Origin: Daphnia pulex
Taxonomy: Eukaryota > Arthropoda > Branchiopoda > Diplostraca > Daphniidae
Length of the DNA stretch: 64,000 nucleotides
Direction: 5' to 3'
NCBI RefSeq assembly: GCF_021134715.1
Contig: NC_060028.1
Location: 9,709,482 to 9,773,481, forward strand
Shown: positions 12,801 through 24,246 of the stretch, piece by piece
Position numbering within the stretch: the first letter of the stretch is position 1
Layout: each line of letters begins with the position of its first letter
The notes under the pieces: generated by a model
The model's database searches: none
What the model saw: only the letters and a program-made list of their open reading frames with translations
What the model was told of the DNA's origin: nothing
Translations under genes and position numbers: made by a program

Positions 12801-15569
12801 CTTTGCGGGGAGAGATACTAAAATAAAAACCCTTGGAGGATATACAGGACGGTAGGACCCACAATGAATAAAAGACAACGCCTTTCTCCTCTTTTCTACC
12901 CCTACTCGCTCAAAAAAAGAAAAAAACTCTTCAAAATTCACAACTTTAGAAAAGATTCAACAGTTTGGTTGTTCAGTCAATGGCTTCATTTGTTATTCAT
13001 CTACTTATTTAAAAGAGAAACCCCAACTTCCTCTTGTCCGCCCCCTTAAAATGCTGCCAAAGGAGTCTGATCGTGTCGAATCATAACCCCTTCAATTTTG
13101 AAACCGAAAAAATATGCGACGTGATTATCATCGACGATCAAATTCATTAGTTCAAAAATACGGACCGAAAATACAACCATCGCCGCTGTTTCTTAAAGAT
13201 TCCAGTGGCGCTTATTTACGTCAATCGACCGAAACTTATTATCGTGAGAAGTGTATAAAGACACAGCAGTCGGCTGATGTGTTCCCTGTGAGATCAGTTT
13301 CTGATAGTAGCAGGGGGGTCTCTTCTTTATCTAATGAAGAGGTTTATCTGCACGGACTATCAATTCTCTTACTCTCTAAATTCTCCCACACTAAGAGAAG
13401 GGACTCGTTAACTCATTTACTCAACTGACCTCATGTTGTACGATGCGACGCTGAGATCAACCCCCAGGCCAGACAAGCTGCCGTCGAAATCCGCCGCTAG
13501 GTTGTCGTCTATATCTTCCAGTCTCCAGCCGGCCACTCTGTTGTTAATTGAAGTCGAATGGTAATGGCGGTCGCCTGAAAATTACGCAAAAGCCAAAAAT
13601 AACAAATCAAACAAGTTGAAACTATTAATTAACCAGAAATTACGAATCCAACCATACATTTCTATTCCAATCATCAATACATTTGAAATTGGAATCCCAA
13701 CCGGAACCGGATTTCACTTACTCATCAAATTCTTTGCAGCAATTTATTTTTTTCCAAAAACAGAAGATGACTTAAAGTCCAATAATAGTTTTAGACCGTC
13801 AGACATGTCACCTAACAACGCCACGATTTTAATGTTGGCGCCATTTCAAATTTCTAATCACACAATTTTTAACAGTTTTTCAGTTGAAAAGTCTGAGAAG
13901 TTCCCTCATAGAACAAACGAGACACGATTCGACTATTTTTCCTTCTCATTTCTCAGAATTTGATGGTGCCTCAACTCGACTGGTACTCACACACACACAC
14001 ATCCCCGATGTGTGATTTAGTAAAGCAAAACAGGTACGACTGATAAAATAAAAGGTAGGGTGGGAGAACGGTGGGAGAAATGCCCGAGAGGTTAATAATC
14101 ACCTGAGATGTGCAGTGGCGGCGTATCGCGACAAGAAGCGCTGGAGCGGTTCCGAATTTCCATCACGTCCGAGGCGTGCACCTGCGCAGCAACAACAAAC
14201 AAACAGTCAGATTAATTCATTTTTGGGCTTTTTGTTTAGTTTTTTTTTTATTATTTTTTTAACTTTTTCAATAGTTTCAACATTCTCTAAAAACTGAATT
14301 TTATCTTATTCAAATCCTTGTTTATCGCACAACTCTTTATCAGGGCGTCGTTGGCCAACAATCTCAAACTCTTTCGACAGACGAAAATCCTTTTCATTAG
14401 TTAAAATTCACGATAAGCATTCGGGACTCGGTTGAATCGTGGATTAAAATTACCAATGCCAACAACACACCCACCAAGGACGAACGAAAGAAACTGTGAC
14501 GCGTCGTATACATTGAACTTGGTAAATAAAACCAGCTATCACGAACCGGATCGCCGTGAATCATTTAGCCAACAACAAACGACGCAGTGTGTTTTCTGTA
14601 GGTTTTGTCAAAATTTAGTTTAGTAATCTCATCAGGCCGACAACAATGGCGGCAGTTGCCTTCAAGGGCGAACGGGCAGATGATTTGACGTAAAATAATG
14701 AAAAAACGGATGAAACTCACGTCGACTGGTGGTGCTGGAGTGGCCAAGTTGCCGTCATCCGGAAGGTCTGGCGGATGTCCGCATGCCGAGTCGGCTGTGC
14801 TGCTGCACAGGCTCTCGGTGCTGCCACCACCTGAGCAGGAAGGCGGCCCGAAGGAGCGCGACTGGTAGAAGGAGAAACTGGGAACGTAATTGGAAACGGC
14901 CGAAAAGCTGATTCCGCCCAGGGCTGTCGAACTGCTGGTGGTTAAAGTACGGGAGGAAGTCGTGGCAACAGCCGAAGCGCTAGCGACCGCCGGGGGAACA
15001 CCAGCGTGATTCGTTGGCTGGATGGAAGCCGACGGACGAGCCTGTCCGACCAGTCCCATGTTGCGCATATCTGACAGCGATATAGTGTTGTTGCCACTCG
15101 AATTGGCCGCATTCTCCGGCAGCAAAAATTGCTCCAAAAGTTTCCTCTTCCTCGAGGCCGTCATCGAAGCCGTTGACAAAGTTCCGCCAGTTTGGATGTT
15201 GCCGCCAGTTTGGCTGTTGCCTCCGCTGCTCTGGGACAGACCAGACAGACGTGAATTGGCCGTCATCGACATGGCCGAATTGCTGCTGTCACTTCGGGCC
15301 AAGTGCCTCTCGACTCCCGTTGTCGTCCATTGAAAGAGATCCGAATTGTCGGAAGCGTTATCACTGGATGAATCTGGGCTTGGCGAGGCGGGTGCGATGC
15401 AATTGGCCGATTTGGCCGGTCGCGGACCCCCTCGCAAGCTGCTGCTGCTGGTGCTGTTGGTGGCGGTGCTACTTCCCCCTCCACCGCTGTGCGTCGATCC
15501 ACCACCAGGCACGGCGGATGAACCCATGGCGTGCAAGCTGCTGGATGCGGATGAAACACGTCTAGGCAT
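6812..15569 (-). CDS. TFCP2: CP2/LSF-family transcription factor (TFCP2/UBP1; gemini type)
   Basis: Thirteen coding exons on the minus strand, listed 5' to 3': 15569-14721, 14181-14103, 13574-13430, 9476-9402, 9303-8905, 8710-8566, 8495-8130, 8046-7936, 7873-7707, 7635-7557, 7489-7254, 7180-6936 and 6864-6812. They join in frame to 982 aa, about twice human TFCP2 (502). Residues 1-283 are Ser/Gly/Ala-rich, with a basic stretch SRKRKLLEQ. The family core begins near 325 with [20 protein letters not shown] and [13 protein letters not shown] Gly/Ser insertion encoded by one exon (383-515) precedes the CP2 DNA-binding domain (516 to about 710; [53 protein letters not shown]). A SAM-like domain ([20 protein letters not shown]) and the C-terminal oligomerisation domain (884-982) follow. 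The SAM domain marks the LSF rather than the Grainyhead branch. The start is the first ATG of the first long exon ([10 protein letters not shown]); upstream untranslated exons were not resolved. Confidence 0.92.
9290..9403 (-). repeat. 12-bp direct repeat flanking a 98-base intron of the CP2 gene
   Basis: On the minus strand GGGTTGGCACAA occurs at 9403-9392, across the donor site of the fourth coding exon, and again at 9301-9290, just inside the fifth coding exon. The copies are identical and 102 bases apart. The intron between the exons is 9401-9304. Confidence 0.85.
10111..10739 (-). CDS. Possible alternative first exon of the CP2-family gene
   Basis: An open frame inside the 4 kb intron between the third and fourth coding exons encodes about 209 residues. 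From the ATG at 10739 ([12 protein letters not shown]) it runs through a Ser-rich part, an Ala tract followed by seven His residues, and a Tyr/Ser/Asn-rich part. It ends WEMEG at a GTATAA donor at 10110. The exon ends in phase 2, exactly what the acceptor at 9476 requires, so the product would read [15 protein letters not shown]. The donor is not ideal, the start context is weak and no homology was recognised. It may instead be an unrelated low-complexity frame. Confidence 0.42.
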
Positions 15570-18186
15570 GGTGTGACGTGGAATGGATGCTGAACACGTT
15601 CCCAGACCGAAAAAAATAAGATTTTTTGTACAAAAATTCACTTCACTTTGTCCAACTGTTTTTACGACACATATTTCTCCAGTTTTCTTTTGTTCCCCTC
15701 TTCTTCTTCTTCCGTCCGTTCCGGCTCAAAAGACGACGCAAAACGGGAGGAGGGGCTTCAAAGTAGTGCTGCTAGAAGCTTAGGATGGAGAAGTCGAATA
15801 GAAAGAGACGATAAAGGCGAATGAGCTGGTAGCGCCAGGACGGAAGGGCAATTCAGGAGCGGCCCAGCGGCTGTGGGTGGTTAGCCCGCGAGGCCGCGAG
15901 TCCTGAACATCCGGCGTGTCGTCGACGTCGCCTTCGACGGCGTTCGCACAACAACTCTGCCCCGCAGAAGAACCGCACATCACGGCCGGATTTTACACTT
16001 TTGCCGGATTCTCAAGCCACACACTTGCGGCGTGTTGATCCAAATTTTCGTTGACCAAAGAGGAAAAATTATCGACACAAAAACAACAACAACAAAAAAG
16101 ATAAGTTGTGATATGTTGTTTTAAAAGAAAAAGGGGAGGAGGGAAAAGGGGAGTGCGAAATTTCCTTGCTGGATCCAATCCAAAACGTCCCTTATCTTTT
16201 GGTCGAGAGATAATCTGTAAAACAAACAAGATGTGAATAAATATCAATACAAAATGGCTACAAATTTGCAATTATCTCCATCACGACGATTGATTACAGT
16301 GACAAACAATAATCGTGTGTTGCTGGATAGCAACAGCTGACCCAAACAACAACACACACACAACAACTTTCAGAGTGGGAGGTTAAATCAAGGGACTAGA
16401 GGGTTTCCCTAATGCCTGCGGCATCTTCGTACCAAGAGACGGGCTGATACGACGAGGTTTTTTTATGGCGTGGTCAAACGTGAAAGTTCCTTGAGGACAA
16501 CAAAGATGGACGTCAAATTTGAATAAAAATTGCGTAACATTAAGACTATTGAGAGTAGATCATTTCCTTGATAAATGAATCAAACTTTATTCCAAGGTCT
16601 GTTGAAAATGACAATTTGGATAATCACTGAAATAATACAATCTAATTGGCCTGTAACTTTACCTTTGGGAGTCGAACGAACCAGCGTCCGAATGTGGGAA
16701 TCGACCAACTACATGTGGAATAAATTTTTGTCGACACCTTTGGGTTAGAGAATCAACGATATAAGCTACTACTACAACTGCATATATTATCGGTTAACAA
16801 TGGGGGAGGTGGCTCTTCTTTGTCAAGTAATCAGCACACGTCATCTGACCCGAGACGAAGAAAAAGAGTCCATTTTCGATGACTATCCATTCGATATCCC
16901 CACTCTCTGGCTGACTTGGAAACGTTTTTCTTTGTTTTTTTCTTTTCGAAAGTTTGGGCTGCTGTCGAAATCGATGGTTGTCTAGAAACAAACTCTCATG
17001 CTCGCGACGGGGTCGATTGGAATAAACAAAACAAAAAGTCTGGTCCCCCCCACTTTGGTCTTCCCTCAAGCTTTACTTCTTTTTTTAAAACTTCTTCTAC
17101 CTGCTTTTTTTTTTCCTTTTTCATTTAACTTTTGTTCTTTTTGGGGATATTTTTCGAAAACAACACACGAGCTTGTTGCTAAGGCTCTTACGGAGATATT
17201 TCAAACACACGCCGAGATCGAATGGGAGCCATCTTTTTCCTGGAAATGTTTTTTTTGCCACCAGTTCATGTGTTGGTTGAAAATTATGACGCCGATTCCA
17301 CCATATGTTGTTTCACGTTTAACTACAGCTACATAACGAATTCCAAGCAGTAGCAGACACAATGGCCGACGACCAAAACATCGTGTGCATACAACTTGCC
17401 TGAATCCAACTTGATTTTTTCTTAAATGGCGAGAAAATTCTTACCGTTTTCCGTCGAGTTTTCAATCAGAGAACATTAACTGGTGATGCTGGAGAATAAC
17501 TGAAAGATCGAATATGATCGTGTGACTTATCGAGGCCAGCAGACCCGCGCAAACGGGAAGGAATAAATGCACGGCCTTCGTTCTAAGCGAAACTGCTCCA
17601 TACTAACAACGTTGCCACTTTCATAGGGTTGGCTTCACAAAAACCTAGAAATACAATGTTTCCAATTCGTTTTTCTAGATTGTGTAATCTTTTAAATTAT
17701 GAATCTGTAATTTTAAAGAATGAAAAAATCTTTTTTTTTGTTAGTTACTTAATCAAAAAAGGGCGTTTTCCAATCGATGAATGAAAACAATTGCGTCATA
17801 CAGTTGTTGCGTATGAACCACTCTCGCGATATGAGAAGTAAGAAACACATGTGGAGATGAAAAGTGGAACAGAGAACACTCGCTTCTGTTTGCAACAAAA
17901 GACCAACAACTTCCTGCGTGATATTCAGACAAAACAGCCAGCGACAGACATCCGGAGAAAAGTCACGTGATGGCTACGAATACTTATGAGATGAGATCTA
18001 CACTAAGATGATTTACACCCACTGAAATGAAACTCTCAAACATCCAGCTATGAAAGACCATGTAAAAAAAAACCTGGTATTGTTTATTTAAAAAAAAAAA
18101 GTTAAACATATTCCCCACACACAGGTACAAATTCGTTCTCTTGGTATTGGTCGAAACGTAATATCAACCAATTTAAATTGTTTTTT
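15570..18186. other. 5' flank of the CP2 gene and spacer to CARNMT1
   Basis: No coding exon was recognised in these 2.6 kb. The part nearest 15570 must hold the 5' untranslated sequence and one promoter of the CP2 gene. An acceptor-like pyrimidine tract ending in cag lies just before its start codon, so a spliced leader is plausible. The part near 18100 holds the 3' end of the carnosine methyltransferase transcript. Confidence 0.5.
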
Positions 18187-19732
18187 TCAAGGCTTCCGGC
18201 AGACGAAAAAGACACTATCGTACTCGTATTTGAGCATGGAGCGGACGTTTTGAGAGTAGGTGGTTTTCACCCCAGTTCGCTCTTTCTGTCGAATCAAAAT
18301 GAAAAGATTAATTAAGATTAAAGAAAACAATGAATTCGATTTTATGCAGAATTACCTCAATGACAAAGCCTATCCCTTGTATGATTTCTCTAACCATTTC
18401 GTAGGTTGGCTCGATGGAATTTTCGCCAGGGATGTCCGAATAATGGTAGAGCAACGGCCCTAAATTGATCCAAACGCCACCTGTTGAAAATACAATAATT
18501 TAATTAGCATGATGGATTGCGCTTGATTGAAAATATTTTAGAAACGAACCGCTCTTGAGTATTTTGTAAATAGTTTCGATGAAGCTGACGATGTTGTTGG
18601 CGCAATCTATAAAGAAACACGTAGCTATACAGTCCCATGTGCTTGCTTCTGTATAAACCTAGAATAAAATCATGATAATGATTATCAGATATTTTTAATG
18701 AAATGGGGACAACGATTGACGTCTACTTCGAGGAAATCGCCCGCTGCCATGGAAAATTGAGCATGGCGTGGGAGTGATGATGGATCAAGATCAGGGAAGG
18801 AAGACCCTCTGGTTACGTCAGCAGCTGATAAAGTATTGACGAACTGTTGCGTCCATGGATAAACACGAAAAGTCTCGACCCCCTGACATCTAAGAGGGAA
18901 AAAAGCGTAAACACAAAATGCATAAAGATCCTGTTGATCATCCCTACTTGTTCAAGACGAAGTTGGAGGCGAACAGCATGAAGAGACTGAACTCATTGCC
19001 TTGACAGCTGTAACCTCTTTTGGCTATCTCAAACGCCAGTCGTCCAAGTCCAGCACCGGGAACCAAAATTTGTACTTGTTCCGAGGGCCTGCAAATGGAA
19101 ATAATTATTAATGAAAAACTTGTTTCAGCTAAAAGACTGTAATAATATGATAGTAACCTCTGAGCAGGTGGAAAGTTTAATTCAATTTCTTCAATAATGG
19201 GGTTATAGCACGCAGACCTTTCTTCCTCCCCATCTTTACTCCAGTCCCTTACAATTTGTTTCAGTGTAGATTGGACCTTTTCCATATCACTCATGGTTGG
19301 GTGAACCTTGGACTTGACCTGCGTAACATCAAACATTCGGCAAAAGAAATAAATCAAAGCAAAATTATTTATTTTAAGGAAAACATACTTGACCAGCATC
19401 GTGTTTGACATTTTCAAACAGCGTAGCAACATCTGCCGTGATAAGTTTGATGATTTCGTAGTTGTGCTCTACACAAGTCCTAATGTCTTCCAAGTGAGAA
19501 CGATAGCTAGTGAGTAAAGTTTGATGGTGGCTGGGGAGAGACGAGACGTAAGCTTCTGAAGTGGCCAAGCGTTGCAACGAAAAAGACCTGGGATAAAAAC
19601 ATGTCAACCGCGAATAATAAACCACTGTAGCCGAAACCGTCGATCGAACCTGTAATAACGGAAAGCGTTAACGATTCTCTGAAAGTGTTCTTTCTCTTCG
19701 ACATCGTCAGTAGGTCCGTTGTTCCCCATCAT
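18187..19732 (-). CDS. CARNMT1: Carnosine N-methyltransferase-like (CARNMT1/UPF0586) protein
   Basis: Eight exons on the minus strand (19732-19650, 19587-19389, 19318-19158, 19088-18948, 18889-18727, 18658-18550, 18480-18356, 18285-18187) join in frame to 359 aa, against 409 in human. The family transfers methyl from S-adenosylmethionine to an imidazole nitrogen of histidine; in vertebrates it makes anserine from carnosine. The N-terminal helical part reads [17 protein letters not shown]. The SAM-binding motif is [16 protein letters not shown], followed by [18 protein letters not shown]. The substrate-site region is [16 protein letters not shown], where human has [15 protein letters not shown] and the C-terminal SVFFVCRKP are conserved. 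Two adjacent ATGs are possible; the upstream one (19732) is used. The gene is divergent from the Ly6 gene. Which substrate is used in an arthropod cannot be read from sequence. Confidence 0.93.
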
Positions 19733-20811
19733 GAACGATGACCTATCCTATTCGTGTTATTATGACAATAAATATCTAAAAATTCAACCAAGAAACTCTG
19801 TTATTCCTCATCTATTTAAAAAGTTTTTCAACCTTTTCAAGTAAATTTCCAAAGAGCAGTCAAAAAATATGCTCAACGTTGTCACATCGTCATTTTATTG
19901 TCTGCATGTTTTTTTATCGCATTTTTATTTTATTTTTTAAAATCAGAAAATAAATCAAAATGGAGAACACGATTATCTCGTCATTGGCATTTATTTAAAA
20001 AATTGACAAGTGTGACACGGGATCTCTAGAGGGGTTATATATTAGCCGGACACACACTCGGAGATTTGCCATGCGCAATGGAATAAGGACGCGTACGAAA
20101 CTGCTGCAGAACGCGAAGTCGCTCGACATCGATTCAATACGTTTTAGCCGTTGTAAAACACGCACTCTGGCACTCTCTGCAGCCGGGGCTTGTCGACTGC
20201 AGTGTCCCGGCTGCGTTTGATGCATTGCGGAGCTTTTGACTCTTGAGTCAGGTATAGAGCCGTTATATAGTCTTGATAGATCTACAGTGTAAAACTATAC
20301 ATAAACAAACCAACGAGTGTGTGTGTGTGTTACAAAGACACAAAGTCGCATCTAAACAACAGCAGAGAGCATTGTGAGAAACAAACAACAAGAATTATTT
20401 TCTTTGTATTTGAGCGTCTGTGATGCAATCATGAAGTGTCGTCCCGTCGGTGCAACCACATAACACACACACACATTCGTGCTGGTTATTTTGGATGTCG
20501 TAGAATCGCGCGAGTTGCTGTGCTGCAGTCTCCTCTCCCTTTGTGACATGTAAAACAAGAAAAATCCGTGTGTGTGTGTATGTGTGTGTGTGTGGGATTT
20601 TTTCTTCGACCGCATTTTCTGCTCACACCAAACGATGCAGGATCGCAATTTGATTGGGTTCCTTTCCGTCTTCTTCTCCATCACTTTGGGTTTGCCGTTT
20701 TCTTTTTAGTTGTTTTTCGATCCTGGCCAGCCAGCATTTTTTAAAGAGACTTTTCACTGCATCTTCCCCCTATAGAAGATGTGATCAAATTGATGATCGC
20801 CAATTGAGCTC

Positions 20812-20820
20812 TATATATAA
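20812..20820 (+). promoter_or_regulatory. TATA-like element upstream of the Ly6-like gene
   Basis: TATATATAA lies about 250 bases before the Ly6-like start codon on its strand. A second element nearer the gene makes it uncertain which is used. Confidence 0.35.
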
Positions 20821-20881
20821 ACACGAGCATTTTTGATGATGCGCGCGCCTCCTAGTCTCCTAGCGAGTTGGGACAGGGGCC

Positions 20882-20889
20882 TATAAATA
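20882..20889 (+). promoter_or_regulatory. TATA box candidate for the Ly6-like gene
   Basis: TATAAATA in a GC-rich setting lies about 190 bases before the ATG at 21071. A start site some 30 bases downstream would give a 5' leader of about 155 bases. Confidence 0.45.
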
Positions 20890-21070
20890 GGAGCGGTTCG
20901 CAAGGACTCACGACCTGTTTTCTCCCTTTTTGTAATTTTTGCTTTCACGAAAGGGGAAAATTTTCGGCTGGTGCTGTGGTTATCACGTGACGTGAAAAAT
21001 ACGATCCTTGCCAGCATTATTATTTTAAAAATTAAGTTATTGGCCGGAATTTTATTCGGGGAATGTCGAG

Positions 21071-21681
21071 ATGATTGAAAAATCCATCAAGTCGTGGTGG
21101 ATTTCATTCTCTTTTGTTCTTTTAGTTTGTCTGCAGGCCAACATCATCTCGGCCGAAGAGGAGTGCATAAGTATCATTTATTAACAAATTTTACACATTT
21201 TTAAAAAATAAATTTAATTTAACTTTGTGAAACAGACCGATCCGGCCGGACGATTTTGTGCTACGATTGCGACAGTTACCACAATCCGCTTTGTAAACAT
21301 ATCAATGAATCGGCTCCAATGCACGAACACCCACCTTTCAAAACTTGTAAAGGATGTTGTGTTAAAATCGTCGAACATCGCTACTCACGTACGTTACTTT
21401 AATAATCAAAATAATTGAACAAAATTCAGAAAATGATAATTTGTTTAAAAAATAATCAAAACTCAGCCAAGGAACGCGTGAGGCGGATGTGTACGGAGCA
21501 GCTGATTGTCAATTATTTCATCGTCGATCACGTCTGTCTGAAAGAAGGTAACAAACGCAAGGGGATGACTTGCTTCTGCGAGGAAGATTTTTGCAATTCG
21601 GCGATCTCAAGGCATCGCGATCTCTTCTGGGCTTATTTGGGCCTCGTCGCTGCTGTCCACCTTCTACTCCGGGTCGGATGA
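21071..21681 (+). CDS. Ly6/quiver-like secreted protein, probably GPI-anchored
   Basis: Three exons (21071-21170, 21236-21388, 21467-21681) encode 155 aa. Residues 1 to about 30 form a signal peptide (hydrophobic WISFSFVLLVCLQANII). The mature part has the Ly6/uPAR pattern of the arthropod quiver/sleepless group: LCYDCDS near the start, spaced cysteines, then TCFCEEDFCNSA, where the final Cys-Asn is the hallmark of the fold. A C-terminal hydrophobic tail (AYLGLVAAVHLLL) suggests GPI attachment. Insect relatives work at the cell surface in channel modulation, septate junction assembly or barrier formation, so function cannot be assigned precisely. It has 12 cysteines after the signal peptide, more than the usual 8-10, partly through a CKGCC cluster. 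An upstream ATG at 21064 meets a stop within three codons, so 21071 is the start. Confidence 0.85.
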
Positions 21682-22928
21682 TTTTTTGGCTTTTTTCGGG
21701 AATATATAAAACAATTCATTTTGTTTGCACTAAGTCACACCCACTCCCTTTTTAAATGAACAATGTAATAATATTAATAATTTGAATGCAAAGAAAAATA
21801 CCACGCACAATAAGTCAACCCTGGCCATCTAATAACATCACGAAAAAATGAAAAAAAAAATCAAGCCTTAAGTGCTCAAAAATCCAGACAAATGGGATGA
21901 CATACAATTCCGGAAAAAATGGCTATGCTGTGTGTGTGTGCGTCATCGTCGGCTACCCCCTCAAAACTCTCTCAATTCTCATTTTTGATAAGAAAATAAA
22001 AACCCCTCCAAACTGTAGAGAAAATGTTGTCAGTCAACACACAAATCCACTTTTGATGATGAACGGCGGTTTACACACAGCAGCTGAATGATTCACTATC
22101 CTTTGATTTGTTATCCCTTGCAGCCATTGTTAATAATGGATCCAGTCAATAATCTTTTTTGTCCATTTTTCAAATCTCTCTTTTCATCCTTGTTGTTTAG
22201 CCGTTTAAATGCCGAATTTTAACTGGCACGTCATCCAAATACATGCTAACGTCATCAACCTGGTTGTTCTTAATTCCTCTCCGATCGCCTAGACGTAAGT
22301 AATGATGCCTCAAATTAATTCAAGTGATTTTTTCTTTTTCTCTTTTTTGTTTTGTTTCGAAGAAATGAGAGAGAGAGAGAGAGACATCGCGGATTATATC
22401 AATAAATAAAAATCTTCCTTCCAAAAAAAAAATTAATAATAATAAACACGGCAGTTAAAAAAAAAGAAGGGGAGAGGGAAGGATATTTGAATAAATGAAG
22501 TGAGGCTGAAAAAAGATCGAAGGAGGAAATTTTAAAAAAATAATAAAAAAAAAATCAAATTACACACAAAATGCCACGAAAATTAATTATAATAATAAAA
22601 TTTTGGAGAGATAAGGGGGGTGGAGGCGATTTTTGTTTAACAAAAAAAAAGAACACTCACGCGCATTATTTTTTTAAAAATTAAAAAAAAAAAGGTGGGG
22701 TAAATAGAGGAATGAAATTCTACTACGAAAAAGAAAAATTGTCCTTTTTTTTCTGATGATGGAGGAGCCGTGGGGAAATACTACACACAAACATAATTGG
22801 GAAAGAGAAAAAAAAAACAATAATAACCCCACACCAAATTTGTAATCTTGTGAAACACTTTGTCGATCGTTTTTCTTTTTTTCAATTAAAAAAAAATTAA
22901 GAAAATTCAAACTGCCAGTCTCAACATT

Positions 22929-22976
22929 TATATATATATATATATGTATATATATATAACGGTAGTAGTAGTAGTA
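22929..22976. repeat. Compound (TA)n-(GTA)n microsatellite
   Basis: About 15 TA units with a single interrupting G run directly into five GTA/TAG units in the 3' flank of HR3. Confidence 0.9.
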
Positions 22977-23894
22977 GAGTAGTAATAGTAGCGGATGAGG
23001 AGGAAGGTCTGGAACAGTGCAGAAACAAGAAGGGGGAGTATAGAGGGGGTTTCATCGTAATGTCTCACATTGAAAATAACAACCATTGAATGAATTTTTT
23101 TAGTTTTTCGTCAAATTTGTAAGAAGGGGAAATAAATTGAAAGATGAAAACTTTTTTGGGGGGCTTTTTATAGTTTTCGCAAGAAAGAAGAAAAAATAAA
23201 CGAGGCGGAGGCGAAGGCAGCGTATTACAATAGAATATTTTGCGTTGTAACAACGAGATAGTGGTGGTGGTGGTAGTAGTAGTTTTGTGTGTGTGTGTGT
23301 GTTCCTTTCCTCTAGCTAAAAGAATTTTGTTTCTCAAAAGAAAACCAAAACAAAATAACCCACAACGAATTTTTGTTTCGTTTTCTCCAAGTCTTGTTTT
23401 TTTCGCCAATAAATCTGGTCGTCTAACATTACATATATATATATACTGAATACATTGATGATTGGCGGGATTCTCGGCGCGGGAATTTTTGAAATTTCTC
23501 AAAAATTTAAACTAAAACAAAAACAGTTTGTTTCTTCCTTAGCTTTCCTGCTGGTTTCTTTTTAGTCCAATCGCGTTGATAATGAGAGGCGCTTATTTTC
23601 ATTTCAATAATAATTTTTTGTGGTTTTTTTTTTGCCTTTTAAGATGAAATCCGAAAAATAACACACCCATTATAAGAGAGAGAAAAGAGGGGGGGGGGAG
23701 AGTATACAGAGCTAAGAGAAAAATGATTTTTTAAAAAAGCCATGAAAAATAAAAAGAGCAAATAGATCCTGAATATTCTGTTTTTGTCTGTCTGTTGTCC
23801 GATTAAATCAAATAATTTTTCTTTTTAAAGTTTTTTAGGTTGAAATTTGCCAATGGAAACTGAAAAATGGGCTCTAAAACGGCGGTATGTCGGC

Positions 23895-23898
<4 letters not shown>

Positions 23899-23924
<26 letters not shown>
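23899..23924. repeat. (AC)13 microsatellite
   Basis: Thirteen uninterrupted AC units lie about 320 bases beyond the HR3 stop codon. Confidence 0.9.
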
Positions 23925-23928
<4 letters not shown>

Positions 23929-24246
23929 GAAATTTGTAAACAGACAAATAAAATGAAAACATGATATATAAAAGATATAAAAAGAGAAGAATCCGGTGGT
24001 TTCACTGATTTTTTTTTAATTCCTCATTTTCCCATGCCTTAAAAATGTCTTCTTCTTCTTTCCATGTGTTATCTCTAAGTTTCTTTTGTGTGTGTGTGTG
24101 TGTGTGGGGTGTTCAGTGTTGACGTGCGTGGTCGACATTCCCGCTCGTCCACTTGAAGAAAAAGAAATACACAATTGAAATGATTAATTCCATGAATGAA
24201 CAACATTTTCCAGGTTTATTAAATATTTACCTGAACTCTTTGAGGT

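Larger units (their letters stand above)
19733..21070. other. Divergent promoter region between CARNMT1 and the Ly6-like gene
   Basis: This 1.3 kb spacer between divergent genes holds short TG/AC microsatellites and TATA-like elements facing the Ly6-like gene. No exon was recognised. Confidence 0.55.
21682..24246. other. Convergent 3' flanks of the Ly6-like gene and HR3
   Basis: This A/T-rich stretch of 2.6 kb between two convergent stop codons is filled with poly-A/T runs and microsatellites: TA and GTA near 22929, GGT/GTA and TG near 23260, AC near 23899, TG near 24088. It should hold both 3' untranslated regions. No coding exon was recognised. Confidence 0.6.

Noticed and set aside
14729-15783. 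Several plus-strand frames over the first CP2 exon
   Set aside because: They are shadows of the Ser/Gly-rich minus-strand exon, which is confirmed by in-frame joining to the CP2 domain.
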